Source of the DNA: Butyrivibrio sp.
GTDB lineage: Bacteria > Bacillota > Clostridia > Lachnospirales > Lachnospiraceae
Assembly: GCA_017413105.1 (NCBI GenBank)
Contig: JAFPVA010000226.1
Location: 1 to 44,864 of the forward strand
Length of the DNA stretch: 44,864 nt
Direction: 5' to 3'
Below are positions 33,187-42,405 of the stretch, one piece after another. The translations under genes and the position numbers were made by a program. Position 1 is the stretch's first letter; each line of letters begins with the position of its first letter. The notes beneath the pieces were generated by a model. It saw nothing but the letters and a program-made list of their open reading frames with translations, made no database searches and was not told the origin of the DNA.

Positions 33187-34047
33187 CTATCTGTTGCAAT
33201 TCTGAGAGTATTTCTTTGGTGATATGCCTACAGACTTTGTAAAAGCCTTTAGGAAATTACTGTAATCACTAAAGCCGCATCTGTCACATACCTCACTTAC
33301 ACCAATGCCCTCTGCCAGAAGAGACTTTGCAATGGATATCCTTCTGGCTGTCATGTATTTATTAATGGTGGTGCCTGTAGCTGACTTAAATATCCTGCAT
33401 ATATAAGACTCGCTTATATAAAACTGTTTAGCCAGATCTCCTATGCTTATAGGATACTGAATATTATTGTTGAGGTATGAAAGAATCGCATCCACCTGGT
33501 CGTTATATGTAGCAGGTTTCTCGGATTGTCTGTCGCACTGCTTATCCTGGATAATCCCGTTTATCATGACAAAGAGTTCTGTAAAAGTAGACTTCTCCAA
33601 AAGGTCATGACCGTAACCGTTACTGGATAATATCTTATTTACAAAGTACAGAAATCTGCTCTGCTGCTCCTGTGAAAGACTGAGCTTATGAGAAAACTTC
33701 TCTTCTCTGCACTGGAAACAGGCATCAAGATTGGTATCCTTGCTGGAAATTTCCTGCATATATTCCGGATCTATCATGATCACGATTCTCTCATGAAGTT
33801 CCTTATCAATCTGGGTAAGATAATGTGAATCATACTGATTTATAAGGAAAAGATCTCCCGGCTTTATATCATAGACTTTGTTATCAATCAAAAACTGTTT
33901 GCCGCCCGATATGGAGAAATACACTTCATAGCAGTCATGAATATGCATCTCCATAGCTTTTTCGTCCTTGTAAAGATGAGCAACGGCAAAAGACTTTGTC
34001 TCCATGCTGCGGGCCATGGCTTCCTTACATGAATTTAATTCCTTCAT
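33187..34047 (-). CDS. AraC-family transcriptional regulator behind ackA
   Basis: A 286-residue regulator. A cupin-like sensor (about 20-100) has MHIHDCYEVYFSISGGKQFL and GDLFLINQYDSH. A C-terminal AraC DNA-binding domain (about 180-285) has SIGDLAKQFYISESYICRIF and RCGFSDYSNFLKAFTKS. ATG 34047 is preferred over the adjacent TTG 34050, since GAGGT lies upstream at the right distance. It is 13 bases downstream of acetate kinase and so is probably cotranscribed with it. No terminator is seen between its stop and the rpmF promoter. Its inducer is unknown. Confidence 0.88.
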   Translation of the reverse strand: MKELNSCKEAMARSMETKSFAVAHLYKDEKAMEMHIHDCYEVYFSISGGKQFLIDNKVYDIKPGDLFLINQYDSHYLTQIDKELHERIVIMIDPEYMQEISSKDTNLDACFQCREEKFSHKLSLSQEQQSRFLYFVNKILSSNGYGHDLLEKSTFTELFVMINGIIQDKQCDRQSEKPATYNDQVDAILSYLNNNIQYPISIGDLAKQFYISESYICRIFKSATGTTINKYMTARRISIAKSLLAEGIGVSEVCDRCGFSDYSNFLKAFTKSVGISPKKYSQNCNR

Positions 34048-34060
34048 CAATTACCTCAGA

Positions 34061-35254
34061 TTATTTGCAAAGTGCGTATGTATCACGAGCGATAGCAAGC
34101 TCCTCATTAGTAGGAACAACAAGAAGCTTAACCTTGGAATCAGGACCCTGGATGAACTTCTCCTCGCCTCTTACCTTATTAGCCTCTTTATCAACAGTAG
34201 CTCCAAGGAAACCAAGCTTCTCGCAGATGAGTCCTCTTGTGAATCCGCTGTTCTCACCCACACCAGCAGTGAAGCAGATAGCATCAACTTTTCCCATTGC
34301 AGCTGTATAAGCACCGATATATTTAACTACTCTGTATACGAAAGTATCAACGGCACGGATAGCATTCTTATCGCCTGCAAGATAAGCATCCTCAAGATCT
34401 CTAAAATCTGAAGAAAGATCATTTGAAAGACCTAAAACACCGGATTTCTTGTTCAGGACATTCGTAACCTCTGCGACAGTTGAATTCTCTTTTTTCATAA
34501 TGAACTCAACAACAGAAGGATCGATATCTCCTGTTCTTGTTCCCATGATAAGTCCCTCAAGAGGAGTAAGTCCCATAGAGGTATCAACACACTTGCCGCC
34601 GTCAACAGCTGAAAGAGACGCTCCGTTTCCAAGGTGACATACGATAAGCTTAAGATCCTCCGGCTTCTGTCCAAGTATCTCAGCAGCACGCTTACTTACA
34701 TAGGAATGGCTTGTGCCATGGAATCCATATCTTCTGATTCCGTATTTCTCATAGTATGAATAATGAAGTCCATAGAGATATGCAAATTCAGGCATTGTCT
34801 GATGGAACGCTGTATCAAATACTGCAACCATTGGCACACCTGGCATAACCTTCTGGCAAGCTCTGATACCGATAAGATTTGCAGGATTGTGAAGAGGAGC
34901 AAGATCTGATACATCTTCAATTGCCTTGATAACTTCATCATCGATTACAACAGACTTTGTGAACTTCTCGCCGCCGTGAACGATACGATGTCCAACAGCA
35001 CCGATCTCCTCAAGAGCTACAACTCCGTTTTCGCTATTTGTAAGAGCCTCAATAACAAGCTCAATAGCTCTGTTGTGATCAGGCATTGGCTCTGCCTTTG
35101 TGATTTTGTCCTTGCCTGCAGGAGTATAAACAATCTGGCTTCCGTCTATGCCGATACGCTCACAGAGACCTTTACAGATAACTCCCTCTGTTTCAGAATC
35201 GATAAGCTGGAATTTAAGTGATGAACTTCCACAGTTAATAACTAAAATTTTCAT
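34061..35254 (-). CDS. ackA: Acetate kinase
   Basis: A 397-residue ASKHA-fold kinase converting acetyl phosphate and ADP to acetate and ATP, a main energy-yielding step in fermenters. It begins with NCGSSSLKFQLID. GHRIVHGGEKFT, FDTAFHQTMP, RRYGFHGTSHSYV, CHLGNGASL and GTRTGDIDP cover the active site. The partner phosphotransacetylase gene (pta), often directly upstream, is not here; the upstream neighbour is the divergent tmcAL. AGGAGAGGG precedes the ATG. Confidence 0.97.
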   Translation of the reverse strand: MKILVINCGSSSLKFQLIDSETEGVICKGLCERIGIDGSQIVYTPAGKDKITKAEPMPDHNRAIELVIEALTNSENGVVALEEIGAVGHRIVHGGEKFTKSVVIDDEVIKAIEDVSDLAPLHNPANLIGIRACQKVMPGVPMVAVFDTAFHQTMPEFAYLYGLHYSYYEKYGIRRYGFHGTSHSYVSKRAAEILGQKPEDLKLIVCHLGNGASLSAVDGGKCVDTSMGLTPLEGLIMGTRTGDIDPSVVEFIMKKENSTVAEVTNVLNKKSGVLGLSNDLSSDFRDLEDAYLAGDKNAIRAVDTFVYRVVKYIGAYTAAMGKVDAICFTAGVGENSGFTRGLICEKLGFLGATVDKEANKVRGEEKFIQGPDSKVKLLVVPTNEELAIARDTYALCK

Positions 35255-35314
35255 TATTACCCTCTCCTAAATATATAGTTTGTAAATGACATTTTGGAAT
35301 ATGTTGCATTATAA

Positions 35315-35369
35315 TTTTAACAGTGTATATATTATAAACAAGATTAAAATTGTACAAAAACTGTTAAAA
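35315..35369. promoter_or_regulatory. 10-bp inverted repeat in the ackA/tmcAL divergent promoter region
   Basis: TTTTAACAGT (35315-35324) and ACTGTTAAAA (35360-35369) are perfect reverse complements 35 bases apart. They flank AT-rich -10-like sequences (TATATTATAA at 35326-35335) in the 136-base region between the two divergent genes. A second small palindrome, GTAAG-CA-CTTAC, is at 35373-35384, just before tmcAL. These may be operators for a dimeric regulator or a DNA loop; no regulator is identified. Confidence 0.45.
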
Positions 35370-35390
35370 CTTGTAAGCACTTACATCCGC

Positions 35391-36662
35391 ATGAACACTA
35401 TAGGTATAATAGCAGAATTTAATCCATTTCACAACGGGCATTTACATTTGATAGACAAATGCAGTAAGCACCTGAATGCTGACAAATGTGTTGTGATCAT
35501 GAGCGGCGACTTTGTTCAAAGAGGCGCTCCTTCTGTCGTTGATAAATTTACGAAAACAAAGATGGCTCTGAGCTGCGGTGCAGATCTTGTCATAGAACTG
35601 CCCCTCTACTACAGTTTATCCAGCGCAGAATTCTTCGCACAGGGGGCTGTTTCAATTCTTGATAAGACAGGAGTTATCGACCATCTGTGTTTTGGCAGCG
35701 AATGCGGTAATGTAGCTCTTTTAAACGATATCGCAAAATTGCTGAATGATGAGCCATTAAATTATAAAAGCATATTAAATTCCAATCTGAAAAGCGGCAT
35801 GAGCTTTGCAAGTGCAAGAGAAGCCGCCATTTTGTCATGCTTAAAAAATGGTATGCTCTCAAATAATGAAGCTTGCGCATCCGATGAAGAATCAAAAGAA
35901 GCTGAAATTTCGAGCCTGCTGTCAAATCCCAATAACATCCTTGCCCTGGAGTATATCAGGGCTCTATTAAAAAGAAAAAGCGACATAAAGCCTTATACTA
36001 TAGTACGTTCAGGTGAAGCTTATCATTCCGATAAGATAACTGAGCTTTCAAGCGCATCAGCAATTAGAAAAATCCTTCTTGCTCCAAGATTGGATATTTT
36101 TGAGGCTATAAAAGAATCTGTTCCTGAATCTGTGCTTTCGCTATTGGAAGAAAATGTTTTATCCTTTGCCGAAACAAATTCTTTCTCTTCTCTTTTGTTC
36201 TATAAACTTTGCCTTGAGAAAAGTAATGGCTTTACAAATTATCTGGACGTAAATGAAGATCTTTCAAATAAGATTCTGGCAAAATTGGATAGTTTTTATA
36301 ACTTTGACGATTTCTGTGATAAGCTCAAATCAAAAGATATAGCATATTCAAGGATATCAAGAGCTCTTTTCCATATTCTCCTGGATATGACAGACGATAA
36401 AATGAACAGCTACAAGGAAGATGATTATACTGCCTATGTCAGAATCCTTGGTATGAAAAAAGATTCCTCCGACCTTGTGAAAAAGCTCAAGGAAAACTCC
36501 AGAATACCTGTAATAGGTAATCTCAAGGAGGTCAACTCTCTCTCTCTTTCTGAGCAGCAAAAAAGCCTTTTTGACGAAACACTACTTGCGAGCCAGATTT
36601 ACTCACAGCTCTTTAGGCGAAAGGCCATAAATGAATTTCGCCAGCCTCTGATCATATATTAA
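35391..36662 (+). CDS. tmcAL: tRNA(Met) cytidine acetate ligase TmcAL
   Basis: A 423-residue nucleotidyltransferase-fold protein (YlbM family) that makes ac4C34 in elongator tRNA(Met) from acetate and ATP. It begins MNTIGIIAEFNPFHNGHLHL, with the HxxH-type His14/His17 of the nucleotidyltransferase site. FVQRGAPSVVDKFTKTKMAL and SECGNV follow. The frame stays open upstream to 35286, but homologues start at this Met (35391). No clear ribosome-binding site precedes it, only the GTAAG/CTTAC palindrome. Its substrate acetate is the product of the divergent ackA gene, a suggestive pairing. The stop is followed by about 110 bases to the next plus-strand gene. Confidence 0.92.
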   Translation: MNTIGIIAEFNPFHNGHLHLIDKCSKHLNADKCVVIMSGDFVQRGAPSVVDKFTKTKMALSCGADLVIELPLYYSLSSAEFFAQGAVSILDKTGVIDHLCFGSECGNVALLNDIAKLLNDEPLNYKSILNSNLKSGMSFASAREAAILSCLKNGMLSNNEACASDEESKEAEISSLLSNPNNILALEYIRALLKRKSDIKPYTIVRSGEAYHSDKITELSSASAIRKILLAPRLDIFEAIKESVPESVLSLLEENVLSFAETNSFSSLLFYKLCLEKSNGFTNYLDVNEDLSNKILAKLDSFYNFDDFCDKLKSKDIAYSRISRALFHILLDMTDDKMNSYKEDDYTAYVRILGMKKDSSDLVKKLKENSRIPVIGNLKEVNSLSLSEQQKSLFDETLLASQIYSQLFRRKAINEFRQPLIIY

Positions 36663-36773
36663 AAGTATTAATTTATTTTTTAGATTTATTCCCTGTGGTC
36701 GGATTGAAGTTAGTTTTTTGACGTGATACCATTATTATGTATAGGTGTCCGTGTCTTACTTCGGAGGTATCAC

Positions 36774-38885
36774 ATGGGAATTATCAAGCTTGAAAAAGGG
36801 AAAATACTTCATAAAGCAGGAAGCGATATTGTTGAGACAGTAGAAATCCTGGTAAAGGGAAGTATTAAGATTTCGAATCAGTACACTTCCATAACTCTTG
36901 GAGTCGGAGGTTTCATTGGCATTACCGAAGTTCCCGGAAAGCCTTATATTTATACTATTGAGGCCTTAGAAGAGACCACTGTCTACTCCTATCCTTTTAA
37001 TTCTTATGATGATATCCCAAAGGTCGTAAAATCAAATCCTAAGATTGCTCCAATTCTTGCAGCCCAGATTATTGAATGCACTGCAAAATGTTGTGATGCA
37101 TATGATAAGGAATTTGATGATGCTTTATCAGAATATGAACAGATTCTTTCAGATTACGACGACTATCCCAGCCTCTGTATAAAAGTCGGGGAAGCACCTC
37201 AGAAATTCCCGGAGATTGGTGAGATCATTTCTCCCGAGCGCAGCAAAAATCTTTCTGAATGGAATTTCGCATTTATCAGAAGCATGAAGGAAAATGAGGC
37301 TTCCCTTAAAAAATCCTTATACTGCCTAAATATGGATATTTGTGTTGGACTTGTCATGACAGGTTTTTCTCTCATGTACAATATTTCTGAAGCCTCCCAG
37401 CTTTTGGCAGAATACAGAAAGGCACTCAAAAAGAAAGCATCTAATTTTTGTGCCACTATGCGTGTCATTAAAACTAAGCTCGGTGATATTGAAAGGTCAG
37501 AAGAAAACGGTGAAAGTGTAGTTACGATCGTCAATGCACTAAGTACTATCCTCCTCTATTCCGGAGTATCTTCTGAACTTTCCATAAAATTTGAGGAACA
37601 GATCGCAGAGTTCAAAAGAAATGATAATCGATATGATTCCTCTGACGAAGCAAGGGCCCTTAGAAGAAGTATCGGCACCTCCTTCTATGATGTCTTTACA
37701 CCGGCCTTTATAAAGAGCATTACAGACGACAATATACCAATGGAAGTCAAAATGTTTTTTATGTTCGGTTTCGTTGACGAAGAACTGGCCGGAGAAAAAA
37801 ATACTGCCATACTTTATAATATGGCAAAAGCTTATACCCCTGACCCTGAAGGAAAGGTTGTAACGTTATATGAATGGCTTCTAAAGATCTATAACCTTGA
37901 GGTTGAGCCATCAAGAAATGAATTTGATCAGGATTATCCCACATATTTAAGGGAACAGAGAATGAGTGGAAGCATAAATGATGAGAAAATGGCTGAACTC
38001 ATGACCGATCCGATAAACAGATTAAACTTTGAGATACACAATCTCTTTGCCCTTGGCAATAGAATGACCTTTGGACGAATATCCTCTTTTGTACCGGTAT
38101 TTGATTCCCAGAACGTCTTAAGGCCACTGGATATGGCATATCTTACCGCGGCCAAAATTCATGACTATTACGCCAAGATAAAAGCTGTCGATTTTGGAGT
38201 TTTCTGCAGACAGGCTCTTTTCTCAAATCCTGAAATCGGTATTCCGCAGCTCCATTATGCAGATGATATCGATCCATATATGATCCTTATGCCCAATGCC
38301 GGAAGCAGAGCTTCCCTATGGCAGGAAATAGAGGGTAAAAACAGAAGAACCCCGGCCAGAATGATTGTTTCCATATTTAACACAGAGAACACCGAAGAAT
38401 GCATGATAAAACTCTTTGGCGAATTCAGATGGGAAATGTGTAAGACGGAACAGGGTGTTCACTGGAATGATGTAACTGACCCATCTCTCACTTCGATGTA
38501 CTGCGACTATCTGCAGTTTTACAAAAAGAATCCGGCTCTTTCCTCAGACAATAAAGAAAAGCTCCGGACAGACCTTAAGAAATTCAGTAATAATTACAAA
38601 AATGTATTTATCGCAGATTATCTTGCCTATATCAAATTCGAAGCAGCAAGTTCTCCGAGACTGAACAAGGTAGCACGAGAAATTCTCTTTACCTTCTGTC
38701 CTTTTGCAAAAGAACTTCGTGAAAAGATTGGCGATAATCCTCAATATACAGAGCTGATAAATCACTATAACTCAAGGATTGGAAATCAGGGAAAGCCAAT
38801 CGTAAATATGATACACAAGCTTCAAAAAGAAGAAATCCCTATTCCGGAAGAATTAACAAGACAATTGGAGCACTTAAAAAAATAG
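36774..38885 (+). CDS. Large protein with N-terminal CRP-like sensor domain and unknown C-terminal region
   Basis: A 703-residue protein. The first ~115 residues look like a cyclic-nucleotide-binding (CRP/FNR) beta-barrel: MGIIKLEKGKILHKAGS, ILVKGSIKIS, then TIEALEETTVYSYP. The phosphate-binding Gly-Glu...Arg signature of true cNMP binders is not apparent, and no helix-turn-helix follows. The rest (about 120-703) is largely helical and unrecognised. It includes Trp/His-containing stretches (FRWEMCKTEQGVHWND near 550-565) and Met-Pro-Asn-Ala-Gly-Ser near 500. No signal peptide or membrane helix is seen. ATG 36774 has GGAGG 7 bases upstream and removes a 17-residue unlikely extension. A TTGACG at 36718 may be its -35. 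It ends in a bidirectional terminator. Confidence 0.8.
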   Translation: MGIIKLEKGKILHKAGSDIVETVEILVKGSIKISNQYTSITLGVGGFIGITEVPGKPYIYTIEALEETTVYSYPFNSYDDIPKVVKSNPKIAPILAAQIIECTAKCCDAYDKEFDDALSEYEQILSDYDDYPSLCIKVGEAPQKFPEIGEIISPERSKNLSEWNFAFIRSMKENEASLKKSLYCLNMDICVGLVMTGFSLMYNISEASQLLAEYRKALKKKASNFCATMRVIKTKLGDIERSEENGESVVTIVNALSTILLYSGVSSELSIKFEEQIAEFKRNDNRYDSSDEARALRRSIGTSFYDVFTPAFIKSITDDNIPMEVKMFFMFGFVDEELAGEKNTAILYNMAKAYTPDPEGKVVTLYEWLLKIYNLEVEPSRNEFDQDYPTYLREQRMSGSINDEKMAELMTDPINRLNFEIHNLFALGNRMTFGRISSFVPVFDSQNVLRPLDMAYLTAAKIHDYYAKIKAVDFGVFCRQALFSNPEIGIPQLHYADDIDPYMILMPNAGSRASLWQEIEGKNRRTPARMIVSIFNTENTEECMIKLFGEFRWEMCKTEQGVHWNDVTDPSLTSMYCDYLQFYKKNPALSSDNKEKLRTDLKKFSNNYKNVFIADYLAYIKFEAASSPRLNKVAREILFTFCPFAKELREKIGDNPQYTELINHYNSRIGNQGKPIVNMIHKLQKEEIPIPEELTRQLEHLKK

Positions 38886-38917
38886 AATGCGCATTTTCAT
38901 CTGCGCATTCTATTTTT
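38871..38917. terminator. Bidirectional terminator between the CRP-like gene and the sugar isomerase gene
   Basis: A perfect 13-bp stem at 38881-38893 and 38902-38914 with an 8-base loop, flanked by an A-run on the left and TTTTT on the right. It can therefore end transcripts from both converging directions. The stop codon of the CRP-like gene (38883-38885) lies inside the left arm. Confidence 0.88.
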
Positions 38918-38972
38918 ACTTAGAACGCTTCGATGCATGAACATATGCAACGTTCCAGCTTGTCATAAAACA

Positions 38973-39809
38973 TCATACGCGGCTTTCTATCTCCTGAATG
39001 AATTCTCTTGCCTTAACAGCGTTGTCAGGCTTGGTATCCTCTAAGGTTGCATGGATAAATGGCTTGTATTCCTTTGCAAATTTAGCTATGGAAGTGTAAT
39101 CCATTTCGCCGAGACCGCAGGCCATGCTTTTAACACCGTTTTCTTCAAGAACACAGTCCTTTAAGTGAATCATACAGATCTCAGGCTTTAAAAGATCCAT
39201 AGCCTCTTCAAATACTTCCTGGCGCTGAGCATAGTTGTCTGTCCAGAGAAGATTTACCGGATCAAAAATTATCTGGAGATTTGGAGATCCGATCCTGTCC
39301 AGAACTTCTCTTGCACGCTTAGGTGTGTGGACAATATGTCTGAACACAGGCTCAATGGCGACTATAACACCCATCTTTTCAGCATAATCTACTACAGGAC
39401 GCAGATTTGTAATAAATGTCTCAAGAGCCTCCTGCGAATGGCATGCCTCCTTGTCGTAGTGATAATCAACATTTGGAGCTCCGGTCTCTGTACCAACCAT
39501 ACCTGCTCCCAATAAAGAAGCAAACCGGATATGTGCCATATATTTGTCCTGATTGGCCTTAAGCGCTTTCTCATCCGGGGTTGCAAGATTAAGGTAGCAT
39601 CCAAGAACTGCCACATCAAGGTCTGCTCTCCTGAATGCATCTCTTAAATACATAGCATATCCCGGTGTAAGTGCATCTGCATTAGCAGTAAATCCCGGCA
39701 CCTTTGACAAAGCAATATGCGTGCAGCTAAAGCCCTGCCTTTTTATCTCCTGTAGTCTCTCCTCGAAAGGAAGTTCTACTGTATCATGAAATCTGATTCC
39801 TATCTGCAT
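38973..39809 (-). CDS. TIM-barrel sugar isomerase/epimerase family protein
   Basis: A 278-residue protein of the xylose-isomerase-like TIM-barrel (AP endonuclease 2) superfamily. It starts MQIGIRFHD. Metal-binding residues expected at strand ends are seen in VIVAIEP (Glu), IIFDPVN (Asp), MIHLKD (His) and HATLEDT (Glu). Relatives convert ketoses, hydroxypyruvate or inositol derivatives. Here it is the last gene of the oligosaccharide locus and should process a released sugar. The 120-base gap upstream contains an out-of-frame stretch of about 37 codons with no good ribosome-binding site, which I do not call. Confidence 0.85.
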   Translation of the reverse strand: MQIGIRFHDTVELPFEERLQEIKRQGFSCTHIALSKVPGFTANADALTPGYAMYLRDAFRRADLDVAVLGCYLNLATPDEKALKANQDKYMAHIRFASLLGAGMVGTETGAPNVDYHYDKEACHSQEALETFITNLRPVVDYAEKMGVIVAIEPVFRHIVHTPKRAREVLDRIGSPNLQIIFDPVNLLWTDNYAQRQEVFEEAMDLLKPEICMIHLKDCVLEENGVKSMACGLGEMDYTSIAKFAKEYKPFIHATLEDTKPDNAVKAREFIQEIESRV

Positions 39810-39929
39810 CTCTCTCTCCTAAAAACCTTATTTTTCTTATAGTATTATATTTATTGAATGTCGTGACAATGCCTTCTACAGCCCCATCCATTTCGTCAAT
39901 ACAAGTCTGCATTTCCGTTATTTTATCAA

Positions 39930-41594
39930 TTACAGTTCTTTAGTCCTGACATAATAAAATAATGCATATCCCGGATTATCTGCTTCTTTATGAACACTTA
40001 AAGCATAGATTCCAATTTTTGCTCCAACCCAGGTATGGTCCGATGGAGTAAATCTGATGTTTAAGTCCTTATATTCGCCCTCTCCGGCCTTAACGTAAAT
40101 CTTTAGACTAGGATTTTTACCGGTTAAAGGTTCATGGACATTTTGAAAATACAGCTTTTTTGAATTGGCTTTTTCATCCAGATCAAAGATCATTTTAAAA
40201 ACTATGTCATTTTGACTATCAACAACGTAGTCCTTATGACCAGATTGTTCACTTAAAAACAAAGAAAGATTTTGAGAAAACGTAACAACTTCTTTTTTAT
40301 CCTTGTCTCCGCCTTCAGACTCTGCAACATTTATGGTAAAAGAACCATCCTCGTTCCTCTCGATATATGCTGTTACATACTGCCCGCCTGTCATGCATAC
40401 TCCGGCTCTCTCTCCCTCTTTAAGCCCTGAAATATTCATTTTGATCTCAGTCTCAAATATAGGAAAAACAGGCTTCTGAGTAAGCACATTTGCACTTCTC
40501 CAGATAACAGGTTCATCTTCTTTGGAAGGATTCAGTGCATTTAATCTGATTCCCTTATCACAAAAGTCAGTAAAGCTGTCCTTATGATTTCCAAGCCATT
40601 GCCAAATAAGACCATAATCACCATTCATAAATTCATCTGAAGCTTCAAGATATACTTGCTCTTCATTCTCAAAAGCAGTACTTGGTTTTTTCATCTCAAA
40701 TACCGGTTCGCCACAACCATCGTAATCCGGATTAACACCAATAACAGGCCAACCTTCATTCCAGGAAACAGGCTGCAAGTGGCATATTCTGCCATATAAG
40801 CCCCTGTCCTGAAAATGTATAAACCATTCTTCTCCGGTAGTTGTATCAACAAGTCCTCCCTGATGAGGTCCGTTGATACAGCTACTCCCTGTATGCATAA
40901 CGGTTTTTATCTCATAAGGGCCATGTATATTTTGACTTCTGAGTGCTACCTGATAGCCGTCCTTTACTCCTCCTGCAGGAGCAAGGATGTAGTAATAGCC
41001 CTCTCTCTTATAGACCTTAGGACCTTCAATAGTAACTGCCGGATGCTTCGGGTCATTTCCGTTAAAGATAAAATGGTCCTCAGTAACTGCCTTAAGTCCA
41101 TCAGAGCTCATCTCAAAAATCCCGAGAATACTCTTAAATCCAATCCTGCTCTTAGCATAGCCATGAATAATGTACGCTTTACCGTCATCGTCCCAAAACG
41201 GGCATGGATCTATAAGTCCTTTTCCTTCAAGAATACAAACAGGCTCATCCCACTCTCCAAGTGGATCACTTGTCCTTACTACATAATAGCCTTCATCTGG
41301 CATACCATAATAAATATAATACATCCCATCATGAAATCTTATGGCGGGCGCCCAGACTCCTTCTGAATGTCTTGGAATATCATAGCGCTCTTCTTTGATA
41401 TTTTTCAGAGCATAATTTACAAGCTTCCAGTTAACGAGATCCTTTGAAATCAGAATTGGCAATCCCGGAGTGTAGTTAAAACTGGACGCAGTCATATAAT
41501 AAATATCATCTACCCTGATGACATCAGGATCAGAATAATCAGCAAAAAGAATAGGATTTTGAAATCTACCATTCCCAAGATCAGAAAAACGCAT
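39930..41594 (-). CDS. GH43 family beta-xylosidase/arabinofuranosidase-like enzyme (cytoplasmic)
   Basis: A 554-residue GH43 enzyme with no signal peptide, so it acts inside the cell on imported oligosaccharides. The propeller (about 1-310) begins RFQNPILFADYSDPDVIRV; likely catalytic residues are Asp22 (SDPDVI), Asp129 (LIDPCPF) and Glu190 (TIEGPKVY). WAPAIRFHDGMYYIYYG is the blade motif. A C-terminal beta-sandwich (about 330-554) is typical of GH43 xylosidases. The frame extends to a TTG at 41618, but GAGGAT lies 7 bases before ATG 41594, the better start. It is 71 bases downstream of the esterase gene. Product specificity (xylose, arabinose or galactose) is not decided. Confidence 0.9.
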   Translation of the reverse strand: MRFSDLGNGRFQNPILFADYSDPDVIRVDDIYYMTASSFNYTPGLPILISKDLVNWKLVNYALKNIKEERYDIPRHSEGVWAPAIRFHDGMYYIYYGMPDEGYYVVRTSDPLGEWDEPVCILEGKGLIDPCPFWDDDGKAYIIHGYAKSRIGFKSILGIFEMSSDGLKAVTEDHFIFNGNDPKHPAVTIEGPKVYKREGYYYILAPAGGVKDGYQVALRSQNIHGPYEIKTVMHTGSSCINGPHQGGLVDTTTGEEWFIHFQDRGLYGRICHLQPVSWNEGWPVIGVNPDYDGCGEPVFEMKKPSTAFENEEQVYLEASDEFMNGDYGLIWQWLGNHKDSFTDFCDKGIRLNALNPSKEDEPVIWRSANVLTQKPVFPIFETEIKMNISGLKEGERAGVCMTGGQYVTAYIERNEDGSFTINVAESEGGDKDKKEVVTFSQNLSLFLSEQSGHKDYVVDSQNDIVFKMIFDLDEKANSKKLYFQNVHEPLTGKNPSLKIYVKAGEGEYKDLNIRFTPSDHTWVGAKIGIYALSVHKEADNPGYALFYYVRTKEL

Positions 41595-41665
41595 TTTTTT
41601 ATCCTCAGTTTCAATCAACTAATGCAGTAAGCACCAGCTTCGAATTTATGAAAAAGACTCCATAT

Positions 41666-42388
41666 TCATCCGTTAGTTTCAATTGCACTTGTAAATGAAA
41701 TAAGGTTCTCACCAGCTATAAGTGTTGAATATGGATTTCCAAGTTGCGTAAGTCCTTTAGCAATCATACCTGCATAAAGCATAGCCCCCTCATATTTTAG
41801 ATGCGAGTTATCAGTTTTTCCCTCCGGAGCCCAGGAAGCCTCACAAGGGGCAAGATTCATGTAATACTTCTTTGAGTCCTCATCTCCTGTTTTCTCAAGG
41901 AAATCACGACTCATGGTAAAAAGATCAACAACAGGAACATCAAACTTTTCTCCCGCCTCCTTCATCCCAAGTACATACTCAGTATGTTCAGAGGGTTTTA
42001 GCTTTCCATTTTCGTCAAAAAGCCTTCGCTCAACAGACGTAATAAAAACAGGATGTGCCTTTTTATTTCTTGCAACATTTACAAATTTGCCAAGATTAAC
42101 AATAAACTCTCCATGTGGATCAGTGTATCTTGTAGGATCATTTATCTTCTCATCGTTATGTCCAAACTGTATAAAAAGATAGTCTCCTGCGGTAATCTCA
42201 TCATATATTGTCGCCAGTCTGCTCTCATCTATAAAACTCTTTGTACTTCTTCCATTGACCGCATGATTGCAAATTACTACATCCTCAGCGCAATACCTGT
42301 CAAAAGCCTGTGCAATCCCTGTCTGAGGATATGTAGCAAACTTATTACATGCAACAGTAGAGTCACCAGCCCAAAAAATATGTCTCAT
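41666..42388 (-). CDS. SGNH-hydrolase acetylesterase (rhamnogalacturonan acetylesterase-like)
   Basis: A 240-residue GDSL/SGNH hydrolase. Block I WAGDSTVA has Ser10. Block II contains VNGRSTKSF (Gly46), block III GHND (Asn78), and block V DNSHLKYEG has Asp193 and His196. The layout matches CE12 rhamnogalacturonan acetylesterases such as YesT/RhgT. There is no signal peptide, so it should deacetylate imported oligosaccharides in the cytoplasm. It lies behind a terminator that follows the permease genes and ahead of the GH43 gene. GGAGATCATAGTTTA precedes the ATG. Confidence 0.9.
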   Translation of the reverse strand: MRHIFWAGDSTVACNKFATYPQTGIAQAFDRYCAEDVVICNHAVNGRSTKSFIDESRLATIYDEITAGDYLFIQFGHNDEKINDPTRYTDPHGEFIVNLGKFVNVARNKKAHPVFITSVERRLFDENGKLKPSEHTEYVLGMKEAGEKFDVPVVDLFTMSRDFLEKTGDEDSKKYYMNLAPCEASWAPEGKTDNSHLKYEGAMLYAGMIAKGLTQLGNPYSTLIAGENLISFTSAIETNG

Positions 42389-42405
42389 TAAACTATGATC
42401 TCCTT

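Noticed and set aside
39813-39925. Out-of-frame stretch of about 37 codons upstream of the sugar isomerase gene on the minus strand
   Set aside because: No usable ribosome-binding site, it overlaps the isomerase start region, and I know no homologue; likely chance or a remnant.
40815-41366. Plus-strand open frame of 183 codons opposite the cytoplasmic GH43 gene
   Set aside because: Antisense to conserved catalytic blades of a certain enzyme; no protein features.
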